Positions 7,425 to 13,256 of a DNA stretch of 13,256 nucleotides are shown here, piece by piece. This DNA comes from JBLHHI01 sp047614125 (GTDB taxonomy: Bacteria > Bacteroidota > Bacteroidia > NS11-12g > UBA9320). A model generated the notes under the pieces. That model did no database searches, was not told the origin of the DNA, and saw only the letters and a program-made list of their open reading frames with translations. The position numbers were made by a program, and so were the translations under genes. Positions within the stretch are counted from its first letter, which is position 1. Every line of letters begins with the position of its first letter. The stretch lies in assembly GCA_047614125.1 (NCBI GenBank), contig JBLHHI010000098.1:1-13256 (forward strand), in the 5' to 3' direction.

Positions 7425-9236
7425 TTACAACTTCTCCATTTGTCGTTTTACAAAGTCGCTTAGTGCCGCTCCTTTTAACAAGTTTTGAGACAGCTTGGCC
7501 AAATCCATTGCGTTGGCAATGATGGTTTTTTGATCGGCTTCCTTTTTAGTACTCAATACTTTTTTGGAAAGCGGGTGATTTGAATTGACGCTCAAATTGT
7601 ATTTGGTTGGCATGCCACCAAACATGGCCATTCCTCCACCCATTCCTTGCATTTCACTCATTCTTCGCTCCCACTCCGAACGCGTTATACTGATGAAATC
7701 ATCTTCTGAAGTTAAGGCAACCGTTTCAACAACAAATTGATCATCTCCAACGTTGGTTTCAAAGGCGGTTTTCAGTGAAGTTAAGTCGGCTTCTGTCATC
7801 ACAGATTCCACCTTCTCATCCTTGTCGATTAACTTATTAATCGACTCAGAATCAACACGTTTCAATTTAAACTTATCAAATTTGTGTTCAATGTTTGAGA
7901 TGAAATGATTGTCGATGATTTCATCAAAGACCAACACCGAATATCCCTTTCGCTCAGCGCGTTCAATAAAGCCGTGTTGAGCTTCAGCGTCGTTGGTATA
8001 TACAGCTACCACTTCTCCGTCCTTATCGGTTTGAAGGGGCTTGATGTCTTCGATGTATTTCTCGATTAAGGTAAAGGCATTGGTCGTGTCTTTTACCAAA
8101 CAAATTCCTTTTACTCGGTCAAAGAACTTATCATCCGAAATCATTCCGTATTTCACGAACAAGCTGATGTTGTCCCATTTTTTCTCGTAATCCGCTGCAT
8201 CATTTTTATGCAATTCGGCCAGCTTATCGGCTACCTTTTTACTGATGTGACCCGTAATCTTTTTAACGTTTCCATCCGACTGTAAGGCACTTCTTGAAAC
8301 GTTCAATGGAATGTCTGGACTATCAATAACTCCATGCATTAACATCAAGTATTCTGGAACAATGTCTTCTACATTATCCGTTACAAAAACCTGATTGCAA
8401 TACAATTGGATCTTATTTCGGTTGGGTTCTATGTCTTTCTTAATCTTTGGAAAGTACAAAACACCCGTTAGGTTAAATGGATAGTCGACGTTTAAATGAA
8501 TCCAAAACAAAGGAGGCTCCGAGAATGGATACAACTCATTGTAAAACTTGGTGTAATCTTCATCGGTTAATTCGTTTGGAGCTTTTTTCCAAAGCGGACT
8601 TGGGTTGTTTATGATCTTGTCTTCAAAGCTAATTTCAACTGGAAGAAACTTACAGTATTTGTTTAGAAGTCCTTGAATTTTAGAACTTTCCAAGAACTCT
8701 GCAGAATCTTCATTGATGTGAAGAATTACATCGGTTCCGCGTTTTTTGCGCTTCCCTTTGGTAATCTTAAAGTCGGTTGAACCCTCGCATGACCAGCGAG
8801 CGGGCTCAGATCCTTCTGTAAAGCTTAAGGTGTCAATTTCAACCTTGTCGGCCACCATAAACGAAGAATAAAATCCCAAACCAAAGTGCCCAATTATGTT
8901 GGCGCTTTCTTTGTCGTCTTTAAATTTCTCAACAAATTCTTCAGCGCCACTAAAGGCAATCTGGTTGATGTATTTGCCAATTTCTTCTTCAGTCATTCCA
9001 ATACCATTGTCCGAAATGGTAACGGTTTTCTTCTTCTCGTCTATCGAAACAGAAATTTTCAGGTCGTCCATCTGACCTGTTTTTTCGCCCTTGGTTGCCA
9101 TCACTTTTAATTTGTTGGTGGCATCCACAGAATTGGAGATTAACTCTCGTAAAAATATTTCATGATCGGTGTACAGAAACTTCTTAATGATTGGAAAGAT
9201 GTTTTCCGTATTTACTGATACTTTTCCTTTTTGCAT
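7425..9236 (-). CDS. htpG: Molecular chaperone HtpG (bacterial Hsp90)
   Basis: Cytosolic ATP-dependent homodimeric chaperone. From the ATG at 9236 the protein has 603 residues, a usual bacterial length. The N-terminal GHKL ATPase domain shows ELISNSVDA with E31 and N35, DNGIGM with D77, the glycine-rich lid GHFGLGFYSSF (116-126), and a later GTDVILHI segment. The middle domain carries SRSALQSD, the region of the ATP-contacting arginine, and the C-terminal domain ends in a leucine-rich helix. An in-frame GTG at 9263 would add nine residues (MNGLKNKDQ) not typical of the family. MQKGKVSVNTENIFPIIKK from 9236 aligns with how HtpG proteins normally begin, so 9236 was chosen. It is divergent from the broken DUF6498-like gene and has its own terminator. 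Confidence 0.96.
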   Translation of the reverse strand: MQKGKVSVNTENIFPIIKKFLYTDHEIFLRELISNSVDATNKLKVMATKGEKTGQMDDLKISVSIDEKKKTVTISDNGIGMTEEEIGKYINQIAFSGAEEFVEKFKDDKESANIIGHFGLGFYSSFMVADKVEIDTLSFTEGSEPARWSCEGSTDFKITKGKRKKRGTDVILHINEDSAEFLESSKIQGLLNKYCKFLPVEISFEDKIINNPSPLWKKAPNELTDEDYTKFYNELYPFSEPPLFWIHLNVDYPFNLTGVLYFPKIKKDIEPNRNKIQLYCNQVFVTDNVEDIVPEYLMLMHGVIDSPDIPLNVSRSALQSDGNVKKITGHISKKVADKLAELHKNDAADYEKKWDNISLFVKYGMISDDKFFDRVKGICLVKDTTNAFTLIEKYIEDIKPLQTDKDGEVVAVYTNDAEAQHGFIERAERKGYSVLVFDEIIDNHFISNIEHKFDKFKLKRVDSESINKLIDKDEKVESVMTEADLTSLKTAFETNVGDDQFVVETVALTSEDDFISITRSEWERRMSEMQGMGGGMAMFGGMPTKYNLSVNSNHPLSKKVLSTKKEADQKTIIANAMDLAKLSQNLLKGAALSDFVKRQMEKL

Positions 9237-9301
9237 TTGATCTTTATTTTTTAAACCATTCACAATTTTTAATCCAATTCAAATTGCAACCGATTTTGAA
9301 C

Positions 9302-9309
9302 TATAATTG
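9302..9309 (+). promoter_or_regulatory. Possible -7 box (TATAATTG) of the DUF6498-like gene
   Basis: TATAATTG matches TAnnTTTG at all but one fixed position. It overlaps an alternative GTG start at 9309, which favours the ATG at 9348 as the original start, with a leader of about 35 bases. Weak evidence alone. Confidence 0.35.
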
Positions 9310-9347
9310 TGTCAAAACGTCAGGAAAAGCGTGACACCAAGATAAAT

Positions 9348-10219
9348 ATGTCTCCCACTCAGCCGAAATCATCGTGGAAAAACATTTTCAAGGATCTTGA
9401 ATTCTGGTTCATTCTGCTGTTTAATCTGTTGATTTTATATGCGTATTTCTATCACAATGCTCCTGCCGGCGAAATAATCTTGCTCTATTATGTGCAAAGT
9501 GTTGCCATTGGAGCTCAAAGTTTCATTCGATTGGTGGTTTATGGAAAGCGCTTGAAAGTAGGCAGCTTTGGTGCACGATAAGGTACGGCCTTATTTTTTG
9601 CCTTTCACTTTGGACTCTTCCATCTCGTTTACTTTATTTTTGTAATAACCTGAGTTCGATTAATCTTTTCAAATTCAGATTTGTATAGAACCCAAGTAGT
9701 AAGGCGAAAACAGGAAGGTTTATGTTTATAAACCGACTGATTTCAAAGAAGCTAATAGGGTTTTATACAAAAGCTCGCATTTCACTTGTGAAAAGCGATT
9801 TTCATCGTAAAAATTACTCGAAACTCACTGTCCACAAGCGTTCTGAATTCAAAATATGAATCGAACTCAGGTTAAGAGCAATGACCGCCAAAAGCATGAT
9901 CGACTTCAACTTCGATCTGATAAAATACTTGGTGTTGGGCATTTGGATAAGCACTGCCTTCTCTACCGTATCCGATGTTCGAAAAGACGCGGAAAGAAAG
10001 GGTGGAAATGACGGAATTATGTTCTTACCTTATCTTCGAGTCTTTCCCATGCACATCTTAATCATTGTTGGATTTAACGTTGGTGATGGATTCCCAAACC
10101 GCGAATTGGCTTTTCTGATCTTTATGGGACTTAAAACGCTATTGGATTTGATTCTTCACGTTGTTGTAAATGCCACCTACCGAGTTCGCAGACCCCATGC
10201 GATTCCTGGATGGATATAA
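9348..10219 (+). pseudogene. DUF6498-like membrane protein gene, broken by a stop codon and an element insertion
   Basis: Two open fragments and a bridge encode one protein. Fragment one (9348-9578) has a membrane segment FWFILLFNLLILYAY and the GEIILLYYVQSV motif. It meets an in-frame TAA at 9579-9581, but the same frame then reads GTALFFAFHFGLFHLVYFIFV, a typical HFGxFHxVYF core, up to a 227-bp inserted element (9647-9873). Fragment two (9874-10219) resumes in another frame with FMxxPYLRVFPMHI-type sequence (YLRVFPMHILIIVG) and ends IPGWI. Removing the element exactly gives GTA ATA AGA GCA ATG, which joins both parts in frame: 645 bases, 214 residues with one internal stop. Layout and motifs resemble the DUF6498 family of unknown function (assignment from memory). 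An alternative GTG start at 9309 would add 13 residues. It probably makes no intact product; a sequencing error at the TAA cannot explain the insertion. Confidence 0.85.
9647..9873. mobile_element. MITE-like element, 227-bp copy A, with perfect 15-bp inverted ends
   Basis: Perfect terminal inverted repeats AACCTGAGTTCGATT (9647-9661) and AATCGAACTCAGGTT (9859-9873), continuing imperfectly to about 32 bp. It has no coding capacity for a transposase, so it is non-autonomous. A second copy lies at 12994-13256 with ten substitutions plus 2-bp and 34-bp length differences. Internal hairpins at 9717-9734 and 9776-9797 are kept in both copies. The target duplication is ambiguous: TAA at 9643-9645 and 9873-9875, or TA at 9646-9647 and 9873-9874. 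It interrupts the DUF6498-like gene. Confidence 0.9.
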
Positions 10220-10232
10220 TTATTAGTGATTC

Positions 10233-10333
10233 GGTTTATGGTTTATGGTTTCGCGCCTAGAGACGCAGTTGAATTGATATAAGGATTTGACCTTTAGAAC
10301 TATGGTAAAAGATCCAACTATAAACCATAAACC
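10233..10333. repeat. Inverted pair of the TATAAACC-type repeat
   Basis: GGTTTATGGTTTATGGTT (10233-10250) pairs with AACTATAAACCATAAACC (10316-10333) at 17 of 18 positions across a 65-base spacer. The right arm is part of the exact 20-mer also found at 131-150. It could fold into a large hairpin downstream of the DUF6498-like pseudogene, but there is no T-run. Confidence 0.65.
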
Positions 10334-10445
10334 CAACAACCCTAAACCCAACAAACCGAAACTATAACCATTTTTTACCAGATAAGAACATATAAGAAGA
10401 TTGTTGAAGCAAGAAATCATATAAGGACATGTAAGAATCGTCAAC

Positions 10446-10523
10446 CTGATTGGTCATCCTGATTAGTCATTCTGATTAGTCATTCTGATTAGTCATTCTG
10501 ATTAGTCATTCTGATTAGTCATT
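10446..10523 (+). repeat. 13-bp tandem repeat, six units (CTGATTAGTCATT)
   Basis: Six consecutive 13-bp units: a first with two differences (CTGATTGGTCATC), then five identical copies CTGATTAGTCATT ending at 10523. The array stops at CTGAACTCG, where it enters a palindrome. Five identical units suggest recent slippage expansion and possible variation in copy number. Confidence 0.93.
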
Positions 10524-10572
10524 CTGAACTCGTTTCAGAATCGTTTCAGAATCGTTTCAGGGTTATTTCAGG
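10521..10572. repeat. Palindrome with short tandem copies of its right arm
   Basis: ATTCTGAA (10521-10528) and TTCAGAAT (10534-10541) form an 8-bp stem with a 5-base loop. The right arm continues as 11-bp units TTTCAGAATCG at 10533-10543 and 10544-10554, followed by degenerate TTTCAGGGTTA and TTTCAGG. It resembles the dispersed GTCATCCTGAA...TTTCAGGATC palindromes seen in many bacterial genomes (recalled, not searched). Confidence 0.75.
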
Positions 10573-10723
10573 TTCAATATCAATTAATTCTAGATTCCAA
10601 TTAACAACAGTCAGGTCTATTCAGGAATGTACCATGTACCACCCAACAACTAGAAACTATAAACCAGAAACCAGACAACTATAAACCATTCAGAAGTCAG
10701 CACAAGATACTAAAAACAAAATC

Positions 10724-10731
10724 TATCTTTG
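10724..10731 (+). promoter_or_regulatory. -7 promoter box (TATCTTTG) of the CBS-metal receptor operon
   Basis: TATCTTTG is a perfect TAnnTTTG match that ends five bases (CAGCC) before the ATG at 10737. As with the RDD and peptidase genes, this spacing predicts transcription starting at or beside the start codon. No clear -33 box or Shine-Dalgarno sequence was seen. Confidence 0.55.
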
Positions 10732-10736
10732 CAGCC

Positions 10737-12101
10737 ATGTATTACAACAACATTCTCGAGACCATTGGAAACACGCCATTGGTAAAGCTTAATAAGATTG
10801 CGAAAGATATTCCAGGCACCATTTTAGCCAAAATAGAAACAACAAATCCTGGCAATTCGGTTAAAGATCGAATGGCGGTTAAAATGATCCAAGATGCCGA
10901 AGCAGATGGTCGATTAAAGCCCGGTGGAACCATTGTTGAAGGTACCAGCGGCAACACCGGAATGGGTCTTGCCTTAGCCGGTTTAATTAAAGGTTACAAG
11001 TGCATTTTTGTTACAACCGATAAGCAAAGCAGAGAGAAGGTTGACATCTTAAAAGCAGTGGGTGCTGAGGTAATTGTTTGTCCCACCGATGTTGAACCCG
11101 ATGATCCCCGCTCCTATTATTCCGTTTCGAGAAGATTGGGCAGCGAGATTCCCGGAGGATTTTATGTTAATCAATACGACAACCCTTCCAACGTACTGGC
11201 GCACTATGAGCAAACGGGCCCAGAAATATGGAAGCAAACCGAAGGCAAGATTACCCACTTTGTGGTTGGAGTTGGCACCGGCGGAACCATATCGGGTGTT
11301 GGAAAATATTTAAAAGAGCAAAATCCAAACATTAAAATTTGGGGAATAGACACCTACGGTTCGGTTTTTAAGAAATACCACGAAACGGGTATTTTGGATG
11401 AAAAGGAAGTTTATCCATACATCACCGAAGGCATTGGCGAAGACATTTTGCCAAAGTGCGTAAACTTTGATATTATTGATTTGTTCGAAAAAGTTACCGA
11501 CAAAGACGGCTTACTTTACCAACGCAAATTGGCACGAGAAGAAGGGATTTTGGTTGGAAACTCCGCCGGTAGTGCCATAGGAGGTCTCATCCAACTAAAG
11601 CACTTGCTAAAACCAACGGACGTTGTAGTGGTCTTGTTTCACGATCATGCCACCCGTTACATGGGCAAGGCCTTTAATGATAATTGGATGAAAGAACGAG
11701 GCTTTCTCGATTCTAAACCCAAGATTGCCATCGACATGGTGAGCGGTCACAAACACCTGCCGTTGGTTACCATCAATGAAGCTGAATTAGCCAAAGCTGC
11801 CTTCGATAAGATGGAGCAATACGGCATTTCTCAAATGCCCGTAGTTAATGAAGAAGGAGACTTTGTTGGTTCGCTAAACGACCACCATTTGTTTGCTATG
11901 TTGTTCAAAAACAGCGCTATAGCCGACCAACCCGTTTCTACCATTATGCAAGCAAGCTTTCCGCTGGTTGATGCCACCGCTAGTTTAGAGGAGGTATCTA
12001 AATCCATCAACAAAGACAATCCTGCGGTGTTGGTAAGAGATCTAATTGGAACGTACCACATCCTCACAAAATACGACTTGATTGGTGCAATGGCTGGCTA
12101 A
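10737..12101 (+). CDS. PLP-dependent cystathionine beta-synthase / cysteine synthase-type enzyme with C-terminal CBS domain pair
   Basis: 454 residues, cytosolic. The fold-type II PLP catalytic domain (about 1-325) has the Schiff-base lysine K43 in NPGNSVKDR, the substrate loop GTSGNTG (69-75), the phosphate-binding GVGTGGTISG (178-187), and EGIGED (231-236). Serine near the pyridine nitrogen is in GNSAGSA (274-280). Residues of about 335-454 form two CBS domains, each near 55 residues, a regulatory module that often binds adenosyl compounds. There is no N-terminal heme-binding extension as in animal CBS. Likely reaction: serine (or O-acetylserine) plus homocysteine or sulfide to cystathionine or cysteine. 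Substrate preference cannot be read from sequence, so no gene symbol is given. Its stop codon touches the ATG of the next gene, and a -7 promoter box lies five bases before its own start. Confidence 0.92.
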   Translation: MYYNNILETIGNTPLVKLNKIAKDIPGTILAKIETTNPGNSVKDRMAVKMIQDAEADGRLKPGGTIVEGTSGNTGMGLALAGLIKGYKCIFVTTDKQSREKVDILKAVGAEVIVCPTDVEPDDPRSYYSVSRRLGSEIPGGFYVNQYDNPSNVLAHYEQTGPEIWKQTEGKITHFVVGVGTGGTISGVGKYLKEQNPNIKIWGIDTYGSVFKKYHETGILDEKEVYPYITEGIGEDILPKCVNFDIIDLFEKVTDKDGLLYQRKLAREEGILVGNSAGSAIGGLIQLKHLLKPTDVVVVLFHDHATRYMGKAFNDNWMKERGFLDSKPKIAIDMVSGHKHLPLVTINEAELAKAAFDKMEQYGISQMPVVNEEGDFVGSLNDHHLFAMLFKNSAIADQPVSTIMQASFPLVDATASLEEVSKSINKDNPAVLVRDLIGTYHILTKYDLIGAMAG

Positions 12102-12890
12102 ATGAGTCTGCAAAGTACAGATCAATTAGGATGCATTCATTATTTTGATGAGGTACCCCAACGAATTGTATCGTTGGTTCCCTCTCAAACCGAATTCTTG
12201 TATTCGATTGGTATTGAGCCCATTGCACAAACCATTTTTTGCATTAATCCATCTTCTTCCTTTAAAACTTCCACTAAAATTGGTGGAACTAAAAAGCTCA
12301 ACATCCCCAAAATTCTCGCGCTTAAACCCGATTTAATTATTGGAAATAAGGAAGAAAACGAAAAGGCACAAATTGACGAGCTGTTTAGGCATTGTCCGGT
12401 TTGGATGAGCGATGTGAATACGATTGACGATGCGCTTCTAATGATGGCTTCGTTGGGCGATTTATTGGATAAACCGACTGAAACTGGGCGAATGGTACGC
12501 GACATCCGCAATCAATTCAATTTGCTAAAATCGAACGCAACACCTAAAAAGCATGTGTTGTACTTAATATGGAATGAACCAACGATGGGCGTTGGATCCA
12601 ACACCTTCATTCACTCCATGATAGAGGCGGCCGGATTTGAAAATGCACTGGCACAACAAGCTCGATATCCAGAACTCACAAACGATCAAATTAAAGCGTT
12701 AAATCCAGATTTAATCTTCTTGTCTACAGAGCCCTTTCCGTTTAATAATGAGCATGTTACTTGGTTCGAGGATAACTTTCCACGAACCAGAGTTCAGATA
12801 GTAGATGGCGAAATGTTTAGCTGGTATGGAAGTAGGATGTTAATGGCTGTTGGATATTTTGAGGGAATAGTATCAAGTACTAAGTATTGA
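12102..12890 (+). CDS. Helical-backbone metal receptor (BtuF/TroA-like), without signal peptide
   Basis: 262 residues related to substrate-binding proteins of cobalamin and iron-siderophore ABC transporters: PQRIVSLVPSQTEFLYSIG (19-37), GGTKKLNIPKILALKPDLII (61-80), LNPDLIFLSTEPFPF, and the C-terminal DGEMFSWYGSRM. Usual members are exported, but this one begins MSLQSTDQLGC with no hydrophobic signal and no lipobox, so it is predicted cytosolic. It follows the CBS gene with no gap (TAA then ATG), which implies translational coupling. No permease or ATPase gene is adjacent in the window. The last six residues (VSSTKY) and the stop are built from an intergenic repeat that continues beyond the gene, so the natural C-terminus may have been altered. 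Role beyond corrinoid or metal-complex binding is not known. Confidence 0.85.
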   Translation: MSLQSTDQLGCIHYFDEVPQRIVSLVPSQTEFLYSIGIEPIAQTIFCINPSSSFKTSTKIGGTKKLNIPKILALKPDLIIGNKEENEKAQIDELFRHCPVWMSDVNTIDDALLMMASLGDLLDKPTETGRMVRDIRNQFNLLKSNATPKKHVLYLIWNEPTMGVGSNTFIHSMIEAAGFENALAQQARYPELTNDQIKALNPDLIFLSTEPFPFNNEHVTWFEDNFPRTRVQIVDGEMFSWYGSRMLMAVGYFEGIVSSTKY

Positions 12891-12926
12891 CTTCAAGTAC
12901 GGAGTATTGACTTCAAGTATCAAGAT
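12870..12926 (+). repeat. AGTATTGACTTCAAGTA repeat, period 20
   Basis: AGTATTGACTTCAAGTA occurs at 12883-12899 and 12903-12919, flanked by partial units GTATCAAGTAC (12870-12880) and AAGTATCAAG. The repeat begins inside the metal-receptor gene and supplies its stop codon (12888-12890). Confidence 0.8.
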
Positions 12927-13256
12927 AGCGTTTAAGAAATGTTGTAAATTGAGTTGAACCATTTAAGGAGCTTGTGTCGCAAGAAATCATATAAACCTGA
13001 GTTCGATTAATCTTTTCAAATTCAGATTTGTATAGAACCCAAGTAGTAAGGCGAAAACAGGAAGGTTTACAGTTATAAACCGACTTATTTCAACGAAGCT
13101 AATAGGGTTTTATATACAAAAGTCCGCTTTACACTTGTGAAAAGCGATTTTCATCGTAAAAATTACTCGAAAGGGCCCGCCCTGTCTTCACAATTTTTAC
13201 TCGAAACTCACTGTTCACAAGCGTTCTGAATTCAAAATATGAATCGAACTCAGGTT
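12891..13256. other. Gene-free right edge of the window
   Basis: No gene seen. It holds the tail of the AGTATTGACTTCAAGTA repeat, an unremarkable AT-rich stretch (12927-12978), the shared 16-mer GCAAGAAATCATATAA (12979-12994), and the full 263-bp copy B of the mobile element, whose last base is the last base of the window. Confidence 0.75.
12994..13256. mobile_element. MITE-like element, 263-bp copy B
   Basis: Begins AACCTGAGTTCGATT and ends AATCGAACTCAGGTT, like copy A. The first 76 bases are identical to copy A. Overall ten substitutions, a 2-bp insertion (TATATA versus TATA), and an extra 34 bp at 13172-13205 that starts AGGGCCCGCCC and ends in a second TTACTCGAA. Copy A can be derived by deletion between those TTACTCGAA repeats. 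The right flank is outside the window, so no target duplication can be checked. No coding frame for a transposase. Confidence 0.9.

Larger units (their letters stand above)
10220..10736. other. Repeat-filled gene-free region upstream of the CBS gene
   Basis: No convincing gene on either strand. Contents in order: an inverted pair of the TATAAACC family (10233-10250 and 10316-10333); further CCTAAACCC/CAAACC sequence; GCAAGAAATCATATAA (10409-10424), which recurs at 12979-12994; the 13-bp tandem array; an adjoining palindrome and 11-bp repeats; more ACTATAAACC sequence (10660-10690); then the CBS promoter. Confidence 0.75.

Noticed and set aside
7188..7463. 91-codon plus-strand open frame between the lipoprotein and htpG
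   Set aside because: It covers the htpG terminator, the lipoprotein promoter and the end of htpG, and shows no domain; a chance frame.
9237..9263. GTG at 9263 as the htpG start
   Set aside because: It would add nine polar residues not seen in the family; the ATG at 9236 starts where HtpG proteins normally start.
9309..9581. Two separate small genes at 9309-9581 and 9881-10219
   Set aside because: The stretch between the stop and the element continues the same protein in frame, and removing the element joins both parts; one broken gene explains all of it.
10223..10444. 73-codon minus-strand open frame downstream of the DUF6498-like pseudogene
   Set aside because: It is made mostly of TATAAACC-type repeat sequence and has no recognisable features.
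10446..10523. CRISPR-like array
   Set aside because: Units are 13 bp with no spacers and no cas genes nearby; this is a simple tandem repeat.
10443..10574. Further copy of the mobile element, because AACCTGA (10443) and TCAGGTT (10568) flank the tandem arrays
   Set aside because: Only the outer seven bases match, and the same letters arise from the TCCTGA/TTTCAGG palindrome; no flanking duplication is seen.

Overview
The window looks like a chromosomal piece of a Bacteroidota bacterium, probably a Flavobacteriales-like lineage. This rests on AT-rich DNA, start codons without Shine-Dalgarno sequences, several matches to the Bacteroidota -7 promoter box TAnnTTTG, and the protein families present. 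No rRNA, tRNA, CRISPR array, phage gene or transposase gene was seen. The right edge (13256) coincides exactly with the terminal GGTT of a repeated element, which suggests the contig broke at that repeat.

Layout. Plus strand, 172-4270: an RDD-family membrane protein with an N-terminal four-cysteine motif, thioredoxin reductase (trxB, closed by a clear terminator), and a secreted S9B dipeptidyl-peptidase-IV-like protease. A gene-free stretch (4271-4740) carries a 114-bp imperfect direct repeat. Minus strand, 4741-9236: an exported alpha/beta hydrolase; a tight two-gene unit of a cysteine-rich lipoprotein resembling fulvocin C-related proteins and a polytopic membrane protein with a periplasmic thioredoxin domain; then the chaperone HtpG. 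Plus strand, 9348-12890: a broken DUF6498-like membrane protein gene, a repeat-rich gene-free region (10220-10736), and a two-gene operon of a PLP-dependent cystathionine beta-synthase/cysteine synthase-type enzyme and a signal-less helical-backbone metal receptor. The last 366 bases hold further repeats and a second copy of the mobile element.

The strongest unusual signal is a short non-autonomous, MITE-like element with 15-bp perfect terminal inverted repeats (AACCTGAGTTCGATT) extending imperfectly to about 32 bp. A 227-bp copy sits inside the DUF6498-like gene, and removing it exactly from AACC to GGTT rejoins the reading frame. That gene also has a separate in-frame TAA. A 263-bp copy ends the window, and a 34-bp micro-derivative lies upstream of trxB. 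The two large copies differ by 10 substitutions, a 2-bp indel and a 34-bp indel.

The second point of interest is the lipoprotein/thioredoxin pair: eight clustered cysteines on a lipid-anchored protein next to a dedicated membrane thiol-disulfide protein, which suggests a surface peptide whose disulfides are made or reshuffled by its partner. Third, three genes have a -7 promoter box only 4-6 bases before the start codon, which predicts leaderless mRNAs. Several dispersed or tandem repeat families occupy the intergenic DNA and in two places form the 3' end of a gene.
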